Shown here one piece after another: positions 12,230 to 22,078 of a DNA stretch of 64,000 bases. Made by a program: the position numbers and the translations under genes. Each line of letters begins with the position of its first letter. Positions within the stretch are counted from its first letter, which is position 1. The notes under the pieces are model-generated. The model was not told the DNA's origin. It made no database searches and saw only the letters and a program-made list of their open reading frames with translations. This DNA is from an uncultured Bacteroidota bacterium (lineage in GTDB: Bacteria; Bacteroidota; Bacteroidia; Flavobacteriales; Flavobacteriaceae), in NCBI GenBank assembly GCA_913041125.1, contig CAJWHM010000003.1:27974-91973 (forward strand). Direction: 5' to 3'.

Positions 12230-13488
12230 TAATTTATAATCAGTTTTCTATCAGGTCCTTTTCCTTTGGCCCATAAACCTACAAAAGCAGTGAAAATAAA
12301 ATAGATTAGTAAAAAGTTAAAAAACCAAGTTGTTTCAATTTGCAAAAAATAATTAGTTGTAGCAATAATTAAACTAATGCAAATAATACCTCTGAAGAAT
12401 TCAAATATTGGAGCCCATTTATGATAATCCATCAATGAGGTAAATCCGAAAATAGTTGTTAAAATAAGTAATCCAATATTGACTTGAAACTGAGATGATA
12501 ATTCATTAAAAAAATATAGATAATATAAAAGCATCACGTTTATTGATATAAAATGTACTGATGCTATAATTTTCCACTTTAAACTGTAATATGGGGTATA
12601 TTTTTTTTCTCCAGAAATGGGATTTTTAGTATTTATTGGAAAACGATGAGCAACATCAGCTGGTCGCCAACCAGTTGGCATAAACCAAAGTCTAAATTTA
12701 TCTTTCCATTTTCTTGTAAACCATGCATCCTTAGCCAATAAGGAAATATGTTGAAAATTTATCCAAAAAGGATTCCAGCTTAAAGCGGGCTTTAAAGTCC
12801 CATATATAGGAGTTTCACTATCTAATTCCTCTTGAAAAGTTCCAAAAATTCTATCCCATATACAAAAAATTGCAGAGAGATTTTTATCAATATAAATTGG
12901 ATTTATTGCGTGATGAACCCTATGTTGAGATGGTGTTACAATTAAATATTCTAAAATACCCAATTTACCTATGTGTTTTGTATGATACCAAAATTGTGCA
13001 AATAAATGGATAGGTGTTAAGGTGGTAATAATTTTAGTTGGAACACCCAAAATAGCTGCTGGGACTAAGAATATAGCTCCAAAGCCTATTAGATTTGATA
13101 TGCTTTGGCGTAAAGCACACGCAAGGTTGTATTCTTCACTGCTATGATGAATTAAGTGTTGATTCCAAAATATATTAACCTTATGATTTATAAAATGCAC
13201 GATATAGGAGGCAAAGTCAATGCAAATAAATGCGATGATATAAGTTGCATAGCTGGTTTTAATTTCCCACAGAGAAAATTTATCCAATATATATGGGTAT
13301 GAAATCAAAATTAGTGCAAGTCCGAGTACATCCTTTAGAATATTTGTCATTCCCGAACTAAGGCTAGCGAGAGTATCCATAAAAACATAGGATTGTTTTT
13401 TTGTGAGATGACCATAAATAATTTCAAATATGACTAAAATTAAAAAACCTGGAATTGCCCATAATAAAACAGCAGCATATTCATTCAT
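12229..13488 (-). CDS. Sterol desaturase / fatty acid hydroxylase family membrane protein
   Basis: Histidine boxes HFINHK, HLIHHSSEEYN and SQHRVHHAINP; multiple TM segments. Confidence 0.9.
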   Translation of the reverse strand: MNEYAAVLLWAIPGFLILVIFEIIYGHLTKKQSYVFMDTLASLSSGMTNILKDVLGLALILISYPYILDKFSLWEIKTSYATYIIAFICIDFASYIVHFINHKVNIFWNQHLIHHSSEEYNLACALRQSISNLIGFGAIFLVPAAILGVPTKIITTLTPIHLFAQFWYHTKHIGKLGILEYLIVTPSQHRVHHAINPIYIDKNLSAIFCIWDRIFGTFQEELDSETPIYGTLKPALSWNPFWINFQHISLLAKDAWFTRKWKDKFRLWFMPTGWRPADVAHRFPINTKNPISGEKKYTPYYSLKWKIIASVHFISINVMLLYYLYFFNELSSQFQVNIGLLILTTIFGFTSLMDYHKWAPIFEFFRGIICISLIIATTNYFLQIETTWFFNFLLIYFIFTAFVGLWAKGKGPDRKLIIN

Positions 13489-13516
13489 TATCCTTATTTT
13501 AACTAAAATTAATAAA

Positions 13517-16500
13517 TTACGAACTAATAACCCATTCTCCTTTTTTGATAAGAATTTCTGCCTGTTTAAATTTCAGGACTTTAGTTTCACCAGTATTTAT
13601 GTTTTTAATTGTTACTTTTTCGTTTCTACCAATTTTTGGCTTTTCACGAACAATTGTTTCAATACTTTGTTTAGCTGTTTCACTAACACCTGCACCAACT
13701 GCTCTAGCTTTTTGAGCCATCTCCTCAGTATTTAAAACATCATCTTTTGAAGTTTTTAATTTTTGTTTAGAGCGTGGTCTTTTTGCTTCTTTAATTGAGG
13801 ATATATTTTGGTTTGGAAGTCCACCTTTAATTAAAAATGAAAGAATTTCTTTATTCAAATTATTAATCATAGTTTTAAAAAGCTCAAAAGCTTCAAATTT
13901 ATATATCAAAAGAGGATCTTTTTGTTCATGAACTGCAAGCTGAACAGACTGTTTTAATTCATCCATCTTTCTTAGATGATCTTTCCATGAATTATCAATA
14001 AGTGCAAGGGTAATATTTCGCTCAAAATCATCTACTAAACTATTACCACCTGTCTCGTAGGCCTCTTTTAGGTTGGTAACCACATTTAAAGACTTTATTC
14101 CATCTGTGAAGGGAACAACTATACGTTCAAATTTATTATCTGGCCTTTCATAAACTTGTTTAATAACTGGGTATGCTAGTTGTGCATTAATTGAAGTCTT
14201 ATTATTGTAATGTTTCAGTAAAGCCGAATATAAAGATTGAATATTTTCATTTTCATCACCCTCCTTAAACTCTGTTTCATCTATTGGAGAAGTCATTGAA
14301 AAACTACTGATTATTTCAAATTCAAAACTTTTAAAATCATTCAACTCTTTGTTTTTTAAGACAATTTCTTCACATGTATCATAAAGCATATTCAGAACAT
14401 CAAATTTTAAGCGTGAACCTTGCAATGCGTGTCTTCTTCTTTTATAAATAACCTCTCTTTGAGAGCTCATGACATCATCATATTCTAGAAGACGTTTACG
14501 AATACCAAAGTTATTCTCCTCTACTTTTTTTTGTGCCCGTTCAATAGATTTAGTCATCATTGAATGTTGTATAACCTCTCCTTCTTCTAATCCCATACGA
14601 TCCATAACTTTAGCAACTCTATCAGAACCAAAAAGGCGCATTAAATTGTCTTCTAAAGAAACAAAAAATTGAGAGCTTCCAGGGTCTCCCTGTCTTCCCG
14701 AGCGTCCTCTTAATTGACGATCAACTCTTCTCGAATCATGTCGCTCAGTACCAATAATTGCTAATCCACCAGCATTTTTAACTTCTTCTGACAGTTTAAT
14801 ATCTGTTCCTCTGCCCGCCATATTTGTGGCTATTGTTACTACACCAGGTTTACCAGCTTCTGCAACAATTTCAGCCTCTTTCTTGTGCATTTTGGCATTA
14901 AGAACGTTATGTTTGACTTTTCGGATATTAAGCATTTTACTTAATAATTCTGATATTTCAACAGAGGTTGTTCCAATTAGAACAGGCCTGCCAGCAGCAG
15001 AGTTTTCACTAACCTGATCTATTACTGCATTATATTTTTCTCTTTTAGTTTTATAGATCAGATCATTTTCATCTGCTCTTGCTATTGGTCTGTTTGTAGG
15101 GATTTCAATTACATCTAATTTATAAATTTCCCAAAATTCTCCAGCTTCAGTTATAGCTGTTCCCGTCATACCTGAAAGCTTATTATACATTCTAAAATAA
15201 TTTTGAAGTGTAATAGTAGCATAAGTTTGAGTGGCGGCTTCAATTTTAACATTTTCTTTAGCCTCGATAGCTTGATGTAGTCCATCAGAATACCTTCTAC
15301 CTTCCATTATTCTCCCTGTTTGTTCATCAACAATTTTTACTTTATTATCCATCACTACGTACTCTACGTCTTTTTCAAACAAAGTGTAGGCTTTTAGTAA
15401 TTGATTCATGCTATGTATTCTTTCACTTTTAATGTCAAAATCTTTAAAAAGAATTTCCTTTTCGGCAGTTTCTTTTTTGGGGTCTAAATTTTTTGATTCA
15501 ATTTTTGCAATTTCATTTCCGATATCTGGTAATATGAAAAAACTTGTGTCTGAGTTTTCTTCTGAAAGTTCTTGAATTCCCTTTTCAGTTAAGTCAATCT
15601 GATTATTTTTTTCGTCTATCACGAAATATAGTTCAGAGTCAACTATATGCATTTCACGATTATTATCTTGCATATAGTGGTTTTCTGTCTTTTGCAATAG
15701 TTGTTTTACACCTTCTTCGCTTAAAAATTTTATTAACGCCTTGTTTTTAGGTAAACCTCTGTAAACTCTTAGTAATAGTAAACCTCCCATGGTCGAATCA
15801 CCTAACTTTATTTTTGCTTTAGCCTCTGCTAGAACACTAGTAAGTAGATTACGTTGTTTTGAAACGAGATTTTTAACATTTAGTTTTAGAACATCAAACT
15901 CATGGTTTTCACCCTTGGGAGTTGGTCCAGATATTATTAGAGGTGTCCTTGCATCATCTATTAATACTGAATCAACTTCATCTACTATTGCATAGTTATG
16001 TTTGGGCTGAACAATATCGTTAGCTGTATGTGCCATATTATCTCTCAAATAATCAAAACCAAATTCGTTGTTTGTTCCATAAGTTATGTCAGCTTGATAG
16101 GCTCTTCTTCTTTCTTCACTGTTAGGAGGGTGATGATCTATACAATCGACAGTTAATCCATGAAACTGAAATATAGGTGCCATCCATGCACTGTCTCTTT
16201 TTGCCAGATAGTCGTTTACGGTAACTAAGTGGACACCTTTACCCGTGAGAGCATTCAAATAAACAGGTAAAGTAGCAACTAATGTTTTACCCTCACCTGT
16301 TTGCATTTCAGCGATTTTTCCTTGGTGCAATGATATTCCTCCAATTAGTTGAACATCATAATGTATCATATCCCAGGTTATCGGTTTTCCCGCCGCATCC
16401 CAAGAGTTTGACCAAATTGCCTTATCTTTTGTCAAATTGACATATGAATTTTTTTGAGACAACTCTCTGTCATAACTAGTAGCTATAACTTTAATTTCTT

Positions 16501-16879
16501 TATTAATAACAAATCTACGGGCTGTTTCTTTTACAACTGCAAAAGCCTGTGTCAATAAACCAGACAAAATAGAATCAGTATTGATCTGCATATTAATAAT
16601 TTCTTGATCAATTTCTTTGTATAAAGATTCCTTTTCATCAATATCATCTGTTTTTTTTACATCATTATTAAGTTTATTAATTTTTTCATTGTGAATTTTG
16701 TTTTCTTTATTTAATTTGGATTTAAAGAAAACTGTTTTTTCTCTAAGCTCGTCATTACTCAAAGACTCAAAACTTTTTTGATAATCGTTTATCTCTTTAA
16801 TTAACGGAGTAATTTTACTTAGATCTTTTTTTGTTTTATCACCAATAAAAGTTTTTAAAATTTTGTTTAGAATACTCAT
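13517..16879 (-). CDS. secA: Preprotein translocase subunit SecA
   Basis: AEMQTGEGKTLVATLPVYLNAL, VDEVDSVLIDDARTPLIISG, TNMAGRGTDIKL, RQLRGRSGRQGDPGSS. Confidence 0.98.
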   Translation of the reverse strand: MSILNKILKTFIGDKTKKDLSKITPLIKEINDYQKSFESLSNDELREKTVFFKSKLNKENKIHNEKINKLNNDVKKTDDIDEKESLYKEIDQEIINMQINTDSILSGLLTQAFAVVKETARRFVINKEIKVIATSYDRELSQKNSYVNLTKDKAIWSNSWDAAGKPITWDMIHYDVQLIGGISLHQGKIAEMQTGEGKTLVATLPVYLNALTGKGVHLVTVNDYLAKRDSAWMAPIFQFHGLTVDCIDHHPPNSEERRRAYQADITYGTNNEFGFDYLRDNMAHTANDIVQPKHNYAIVDEVDSVLIDDARTPLIISGPTPKGENHEFDVLKLNVKNLVSKQRNLLTSVLAEAKAKIKLGDSTMGGLLLLRVYRGLPKNKALIKFLSEEGVKQLLQKTENHYMQDNNREMHIVDSELYFVIDEKNNQIDLTEKGIQELSEENSDTSFFILPDIGNEIAKIESKNLDPKKETAEKEILFKDFDIKSERIHSMNQLLKAYTLFEKDVEYVVMDNKVKIVDEQTGRIMEGRRYSDGLHQAIEAKENVKIEAATQTYATITLQNYFRMYNKLSGMTGTAITEAGEFWEIYKLDVIEIPTNRPIARADENDLIYKTKREKYNAVIDQVSENSAAGRPVLIGTTSVEISELLSKMLNIRKVKHNVLNAKMHKKEAEIVAEAGKPGVVTIATNMAGRGTDIKLSEEVKNAGGLAIIGTERHDSRRVDRQLRGRSGRQGDPGSSQFFVSLEDNLMRLFGSDRVAKVMDRMGLEEGEVIQHSMMTKSIERAQKKVEENNFGIRKRLLEYDDVMSSQREVIYKRRRHALQGSRLKFDVLNMLYDTCEEIVLKNKELNDFKSFEFEIISSFSMTSPIDETEFKEGDENENIQSLYSALLKHYNNKTSINAQLAYPVIKQVYERPDNKFERIVVPFTDGIKSLNVVTNLKEAYETGGNSLVDDFERNITLALIDNSWKDHLRKMDELKQSVQLAVHEQKDPLLIYKFEAFELFKTMINNLNKEILSFLIKGGLPNQNISSIKEAKRPRSKQKLKTSKDDVLNTEEMAQKARAVGAGVSETAKQSIETIVREKPKIGRNEKVTIKNINTGETKVLKFKQAEILIKKGEWVISS

Positions 16880-16907
16880 GTTTAAGTTAAAGATTAGATA
16901 AAATTAA

Positions 16908-16937
16908 TTAAAAAAAAAGTCTCTTATTAGAGACTTT
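16908..16937 (-). terminator. Probable rho-independent terminator downstream of the DUF2795 gene
   Basis: On - strand AAAGTCTC-TAATAA-GAGACTTT followed by a T run; 8-bp perfect stem, 6-nt loop. Confidence 0.75.
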
Positions 16938-16954
16938 CTTTTAATACTATTATA

Positions 16955-17176
16955 TTAATACTCATCTTCATTCCAAAGATAATCCTCTTCAGTAGGAAAA
17001 TCAGGCCAAATTTCTTCTATAGATTCATAAATATCCTCCTCATCTTCCATCGATTGGAGGTTCTCGACTACTTCTAGGGGAGCACCAGTTCTAATGGAAA
17101 AATCAATTAATTCATCTTTAGTGGCAGGCCATGGTGCATCACTAAGATAAGATGCAAGTTCTAATGTCCAATACAT
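16955..17176 (-). CDS. DUF2795 domain small acidic protein
   Basis: 73 aa; YWTLELASYLSDAPWPATKDELIDFSIRTGAPLEVVENLQSMED. Confidence 0.85.
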   Translation of the reverse strand: MYWTLELASYLSDAPWPATKDELIDFSIRTGAPLEVVENLQSMEDEEDIYESIEEIWPDFPTEEDYLWNEDEY

Positions 17177-17234
17177 ATGAATATTTTTTGCAAAAATAGA
17201 TTTTTATAAATATTATGCAACTTTTTATTTAAAT

Positions 17235-17792
17235 TTAATTACCACTCCATTTGACTTCTTCAATTTTTAATTCCGAAGCAAATGTGCGAGATAAAGTAAA
17301 AAAATAATCTGATAAACGGTTAATATATGCTATCACCGTTCCCGAAATTGGAATTTTTTGATCTAATTCAGTAACATAACGTTCAGATCTTCTAGTTATA
17401 CATCGGGCTATGTGAGCATATGAAATTAATTGATGTCCACCAGGTATTACAAAGTTTTTGAGTGGCGGAAGTTTTTCTGTAAGATTATCAATTTCTTTTT
17501 CGATGAAAGTAATAGAATTTGTCTCTATGGGTTTTAAGTTTGATGGAAAATTTTCATCTGTGTCAACAGCAAGTTGAGCTGCTACAGTCATAAGTTGATT
17601 TTGGACTTCCATTAAGGTACTTTTAACGTAAGAAAGATTTGTGGTATCACGGATTAATCCTATCCATGCAATAAGCTCATCAATCGAGCCGTATGCTTTA
17701 ATTCGGATGTCATGTTTTGGAACTCTTTTTCCTGAAATTAAACTTGTGATTCCCTTATCACCTGTTTTAGTATAAACTTTGTTTTCTCTCAT
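17235..17792 (-). CDS. Cob(I)yrinic acid a,c-diamide adenosyltransferase (PduO type)
   Basis: KVYTKTGDKGITSLISGKRVPK; RCITRRSERYV. Confidence 0.92.
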   Translation of the reverse strand: MRENKVYTKTGDKGITSLISGKRVPKHDIRIKAYGSIDELIAWIGLIRDTTNLSYVKSTLMEVQNQLMTVAAQLAVDTDENFPSNLKPIETNSITFIEKEIDNLTEKLPPLKNFVIPGGHQLISYAHIARCITRRSERYVTELDQKIPISGTVIAYINRLSDYFFTLSRTFASELKIEEVKWSGN

Positions 17793-17887
17793 ATTCTCCC
17801 TTCATGGATCAGTAATGATAACTGATTGGTACAAATGTATCAATATTATTTAAATGATTTGATATAATTTTCTTAATTGACAAAAAT

Positions 17888-19492
17888 TTATTGTTTTTTC
17901 AAACGTCCACTGATTGAAAGTAGGGATAATATTAATGTCATTAAAATAGCCAATCTAGCAATGTAGTCACCATATTTAGAATAAAATGTTATTTCAGAAT
18001 TTGAAGCAAAATTTCCTTTGAGAACTGTTTTTACATTGTAATCAGTTTTCTTTATTATTTCTCCTTTTGAGTTAATAATTGCTGATATTCCAGTATTTGC
18101 ACTTCTTACAATATCTCTTCGATTTTCAATTGCTCTAAGACGAGTATAGCTTAATAATTGTCTATGACCAGGTGTTTCACCCCACCAAGCATCGTTTGAA
18201 ATAATAGCAAAAAATGAAGCTCCTTTTTTTACATAATCTGTCACAAATTCCCCAAAAATTGATTCATAACAAATTATTGGAGCTGCTTTTTCAGATTTTG
18301 AATGATGTGAAAAAACTAATCTATCATTTTGTACTACTCTACTGGAAACAGTACCACCAAGGTCGATTAAAACATTTCCTAAAAGGGGTTTTAAAATTGA
18401 TTTAAAGGGCATATTTTCTACACCGACTACTAATTTAGATTTATGATATACAGATGGTTTTTTTTCAAGTTTTTCACTGAGTGCACTATTATAAAATTCT
18501 ATCCATAAATTATCTCGTACTAAATTAGCCGTATAAGAGGGAGCCTCTTTTTGGAAGTAAGTATTATAAAACTGAATACCAGTAATTAGTTCTAAGTTTG
18601 GATAATTTTTCAATAGACCTTGAATACTTTGATGCAATTCACTTGATGAAAAATTTGATAACTTTTCGCCATAACCCTCAGCAAAATAAGTTTCTGGGGT
18701 TAAGATATAATTTGTTTTTTCTGTTATATAAGGGGTTGATTTTTCTATAAAATCTTTAAAGAATTTTTTGTTGGTAGTATTGTATTTTTTATCGTAAGGA
18801 TCAATATTTGGTTGAAATATTACAACTTCAATATCTCTTTTAGGATCATCTAAATTTTGATAAATTATAAGCGAAACTAAAACAGGTATTGAGAGTAAAA
18901 ATAATGGGCCAAACATTATTTTTAAACTTTTTTTTGAAAATTTAAAATGATCTTTTTTTAATATATTAAATATCCAAATATTCATTATTAAAACCCACAA
19001 AGAACCCCCGAAAACACCTGTATATTCATACCATTGAATCCAATAAATTTTTTCAGAAAAAACATTGCCAAGGTTAAGCCATGTCCAAGAAAAATCCCAA
19101 AATAGATGTAGTTTTTCAAATGAAAGCCATAAGGAAACCAATAAAATATTTGCACTTTTAATGGGTAACCTTCTTTTAGCTAAATGATAAAAAAGAAAAA
19201 TAGTAGCATAAAAAAGACTATTACAAGTAATGGCAAATAGCATCCCGTAAAAGGAGGCATTATATAACCACCAGGTTGTGATTAAATTCCATAATAAAAA
19301 ACTTATGTAAGAATATCCAAATACCCTTGCGCCTTTTCTTTTTGAATTATCCTGACTTATTGAATTTTCAATATATAATAGAGGTATAAGAGCTAGAAAA
19401 ATTAAAATAGTTACTCCTTTAATTGGCCATGCAGCGCCAAAGAGGATACCACAAAGAATTGATAGATAAAAATTTCTTATTGTAATTGACAT
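17888..19492 (-). CDS. lnt: Apolipoprotein N-acyltransferase
   Basis: Nitrilase-like domain (LTPETYFAEG; ICYESIFGEFV; SNDAWWGETPGHRQLLSYTRLRAIENRRDIVRSANTGIS) with N-terminal TM helices. Confidence 0.94.
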   Translation of the reverse strand: MSITIRNFYLSILCGILFGAAWPIKGVTILIFLALIPLLYIENSISQDNSKRKGARVFGYSYISFLLWNLITTWWLYNASFYGMLFAITCNSLFYATIFLFYHLAKRRLPIKSANILLVSLWLSFEKLHLFWDFSWTWLNLGNVFSEKIYWIQWYEYTGVFGGSLWVLIMNIWIFNILKKDHFKFSKKSLKIMFGPLFLLSIPVLVSLIIYQNLDDPKRDIEVVIFQPNIDPYDKKYNTTNKKFFKDFIEKSTPYITEKTNYILTPETYFAEGYGEKLSNFSSSELHQSIQGLLKNYPNLELITGIQFYNTYFQKEAPSYTANLVRDNLWIEFYNSALSEKLEKKPSVYHKSKLVVGVENMPFKSILKPLLGNVLIDLGGTVSSRVVQNDRLVFSHHSKSEKAAPIICYESIFGEFVTDYVKKGASFFAIISNDAWWGETPGHRQLLSYTRLRAIENRRDIVRSANTGISAIINSKGEIIKKTDYNVKTVLKGNFASNSEITFYSKYGDYIARLAILMTLILSLLSISGRLKKQ

Positions 19493-19555
19493 TTGTACGA
19501 AATTAATTTTTTTGAAGATATAGCAATCACTATATTGTCAAAAACTTAGAATGTT

Positions 19556-20305
19556 TTGTTGCATTTATTAAAGAAAAGCATCCCAAATATTTTTACTTCT
19601 CTAAATTTTTTGTGTGGTTGTTTTGCTTCTTATTTAGCTTTTAAAAATTTATTTGAAGCAGCTTTTCTTCTAGTGTTATTTGGTACTTTTTTTGATTTAT
19701 TTGATGGCTTTTTTGCGCGTATATTTAAAGTAGAAAGTGATTTTGGTCTCCAATTTGATTCAATGGCTGATTTGATTACCAGTGGTATGGCTCCAGGAAT
19801 TGTTATGTATAATTTATTTATGGAGACAGGTGTGAATGAATTTAATTACACAATATATATTTTAAAAAATGAATTCACTTTTTCATTTGCTCCATTAGCA
19901 TTAGTAGGCTTTTTAATACCTTTGGCTTCAAGTATAAGACTTGCAAAATTCAATATTGATAAAGATCAACGATTTGATTTTAAAGGCCTTCCAGCACCAG
20001 CAAATGCTCTATTTATTGTGGCCTTACCACTCTTAATTGAACATCCTTTATTTTCTTCTATAAAATCACTTTTATTGTCTTATGGGACTTTGTTTATCTT
20101 AACATTAGTTTCTTCCTTATTAATGAATTTAAGATTACCTCTTTTTTCATTTAAAATCAGAACCTCAAGTTTAAAGGATTATAGTTACCAAATTTTCATT
20201 ATAATATCGAGCTTGCCGGCTTTTTATTTTCTTGGTTGGGCTTCAGTTCCACTAATAATATTAATTTATTTAATATTAAATTTTCTTAAAAATAGCATTA
20301 CTTGA
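19556..20305 (+). CDS. pssA: CDP-diacylglycerol--serine O-phosphatidyltransferase (TTG start)
   Basis: CDP-alcohol phosphatidyltransferase motif DLFDGFFARIFKVESDFGLQFDSMADLITSGMAPG. Confidence 0.93.
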   Translation: MLHLLKKSIPNIFTSLNFLCGCFASYLAFKNLFEAAFLLVLFGTFFDLFDGFFARIFKVESDFGLQFDSMADLITSGMAPGIVMYNLFMETGVNEFNYTIYILKNEFTFSFAPLALVGFLIPLASSIRLAKFNIDKDQRFDFKGLPAPANALFIVALPLLIEHPLFSSIKSLLLSYGTLFILTLVSSLLMNLRLPLFSFKIRTSSLKDYSYQIFIIISSLPAFYFLGWASVPLIILIYLILNFLKNSIT

Positions 20306-20334
20306 AACTACATGATTTAATACTTTCAATAAAG

Positions 20335-21075
20335 TTAAAAGTTTAATTTCTTTTTACGAAGTTCAAAATTCTTTCCTAAATAAACTTTTCGGACCATTTC
20401 GTCTTCCGCAAGTTGTTCAGGAGTCCCTGCTTTTAGTATACTCCCTTCAAACATAAGGTATGTTTTATCAGTTATTGCAAGAGTTTCTTGAACATTATGG
20501 TCAGTAATAAGGATTCCAATGTTTTTCTTTTTAAGATGTGCTACAATACGTTGAATATCTTCAACTGCTACGGGGTCTACTCCTGCAAAAGGCTCATCCA
20601 ATAACACAAATTTTGGATCTGTGGCTAATGCTCTTGCAATCTCTGTTCTTCTTCTTTCTCCACCTGAAAGCAAATCTCCACGATTTTTTCTTATATGTTC
20701 AAGACCAAATTCGGCTATTAATGATTCCATTTTTTCAATTTGTTCAGATTTATTAAGTCTTGTCATTTGGAGAACACTTAAGATATTTTCTTCAATACTC
20801 ATTTTTCTGAAGACTGAAGCCTCTTGGGCCAAATATCCAATCCCTTTTTGTGCTCTTTTATACATTGGAAATTTTGTTATTTCTGTATCCTCAAGAAATA
20901 TTGCTCCACTATTTGGTTTAATTAAACCTACAATCATATAAAATGAAGTAGTTTTACCAGCCCCGTTAGGTCCTAACAGGCCAACAATTTCTCCTCTAGA
21001 AACTTCAAGAGAGATACCCTTTACAACCTTACGTCCTTTATAAGCTTTTTCAATCTTTTCAGCTCTGAGTCTCAT
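20335..21075 (-). CDS. lptB: LPS export ABC transporter ATP-binding protein
   Basis: GLLGPNGAGKTTSFYMIVGL; LLSGGERRRTEIARALATDPKFVLLDEPFAGVDP. Confidence 0.96.
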   Translation of the reverse strand: MRLRAEKIEKAYKGRKVVKGISLEVSRGEIVGLLGPNGAGKTTSFYMIVGLIKPNSGAIFLEDTEITKFPMYKRAQKGIGYLAQEASVFRKMSIEENILSVLQMTRLNKSEQIEKMESLIAEFGLEHIRKNRGDLLSGGERRRTEIARALATDPKFVLLDEPFAGVDPVAVEDIQRIVAHLKKKNIGILITDHNVQETLAITDKTYLMFEGSILKAGTPEQLAEDEMVRKVYLGKNFELRKKKLNF

Positions 21076-21094
21076 ATGATTAATTAATTCAATT

Positions 21095-21913
21095 CTAATT
21101 TGTTAATCTATCCTGTTTTTTTATAACTATTCTTGATATCAAGATACTAACTTCATAAAGTATCAGGATAGGAATACTCACAATTATTTGACTTGCTATG
21201 TCTGGTGGAGTAATAATGGCAGATAAACTCAAAACTAAAACTAATGAAATTTTACGATTTTTTCTCAAAAAAGCTGGAGTAATGATTCCTACTTTAGTTA
21301 AAAAATAAACTATAATTGGAAGTTCAAAAATAATTCCTGAAGCAAGAACTGAAGCTCTTAACAAACCTATGTAACTGTTTAAATCAAAGTCGTTAAAAAT
21401 TTCAGAGCTAACAGAATAATTTCCAAGAAAATTTATTGATAGTGGAGTTACAATATAATAACCAAATAAAACCCCTAAAAAGAAAAGTAGCGATGCAATA
21501 AAAATAAATCCTCTGGCATTTTTTCTTTCATTTTCATAAAGTCCTGGACTAATAAATTTCCAAAATTCAAAAATAATATAGGGAAATGCTAATATAAATC
21601 CAGCAAGAATTGATGTCCATAAATGTGCAGAAAATTGACCTGCCATAGTTCTACTTTGTATTCTAAAAGGTAGTTCATCAATACAAAAACTATTTCCTTG
21701 TCCTATAGATTGGGAAATTGAACAAAACAATTTATATGTTATAAAATCTTTTTTTTTCGGACCAAAAAGTAATACATCAAAAATAAAGTCCTTGAAAATA
21801 AAAGCTAGGGTTGCAATAATAAGAATAGCTATAACGGATCGAATAAGATGCCATCTCAATTCTTCCAAATGGTCCAAAAAGGACATTTCATCTTTTGGCT
21901 GTGTAGAATTCAT
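21095..21913 (-). CDS. tatC: Sec-independent protein translocase subunit TatC
   Basis: MSFLDHLEELRWHLIRS; FEFWKFISPGLYENERKNAR; ITPPDIASQIIVSIPI. Confidence 0.96.
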   Translation of the reverse strand: MNSTQPKDEMSFLDHLEELRWHLIRSVIAILIIATLAFIFKDFIFDVLLFGPKKKDFITYKLFCSISQSIGQGNSFCIDELPFRIQSRTMAGQFSAHLWTSILAGFILAFPYIIFEFWKFISPGLYENERKNARGFIFIASLLFFLGVLFGYYIVTPLSINFLGNYSVSSEIFNDFDLNSYIGLLRASVLASGIIFELPIIVYFLTKVGIITPAFLRKNRKISLVLVLSLSAIITPPDIASQIIVSIPILILYEVSILISRIVIKKQDRLTN

Positions 21914-22006
21914 ATTATAAAAACTTGTTTGATAACTGAAACAAAAGTATCAAAAAAACAAGTTTGAATTTGAAGTATTTTAAATTGAAAAGCTTTATTA
22001 AATCAT

Positions 22007-22021
22007 AACAATTCAATTGTT
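22007..22021. repeat. Inverted repeat AACAATT-C-AATTGTT in the divergent tatC/recQ intergenic region
   Basis: Perfect 7-bp arms with 1-nt centre; too short a loop for a hairpin, so protein site or chance. Confidence 0.4.
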
Positions 22022-22078
22022 TTTTAGTAAATTTTGTATATTTAGTTAATTGCTTGAAACAAACTTCCATTTTCTTTC

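Noticed and set aside
13517-13600. SecA lacking the C-terminal zinc-binding CxC...CH tail
   Set aside because: The ending TGETKVLKFKQAEILIKKGEWVISS is, as I recall, normal for Bacteroidota SecA, so not a special truncation
13430-13735. 101-aa + strand ORF at secA 3' end
   Set aside because: Antisense to secA and the sterol desaturase gene; no recognisable domain
20538-20941. Two + strand ORFs of 72 and 106 aa
   Set aside because: Antisense to lptB, which is strongly supported
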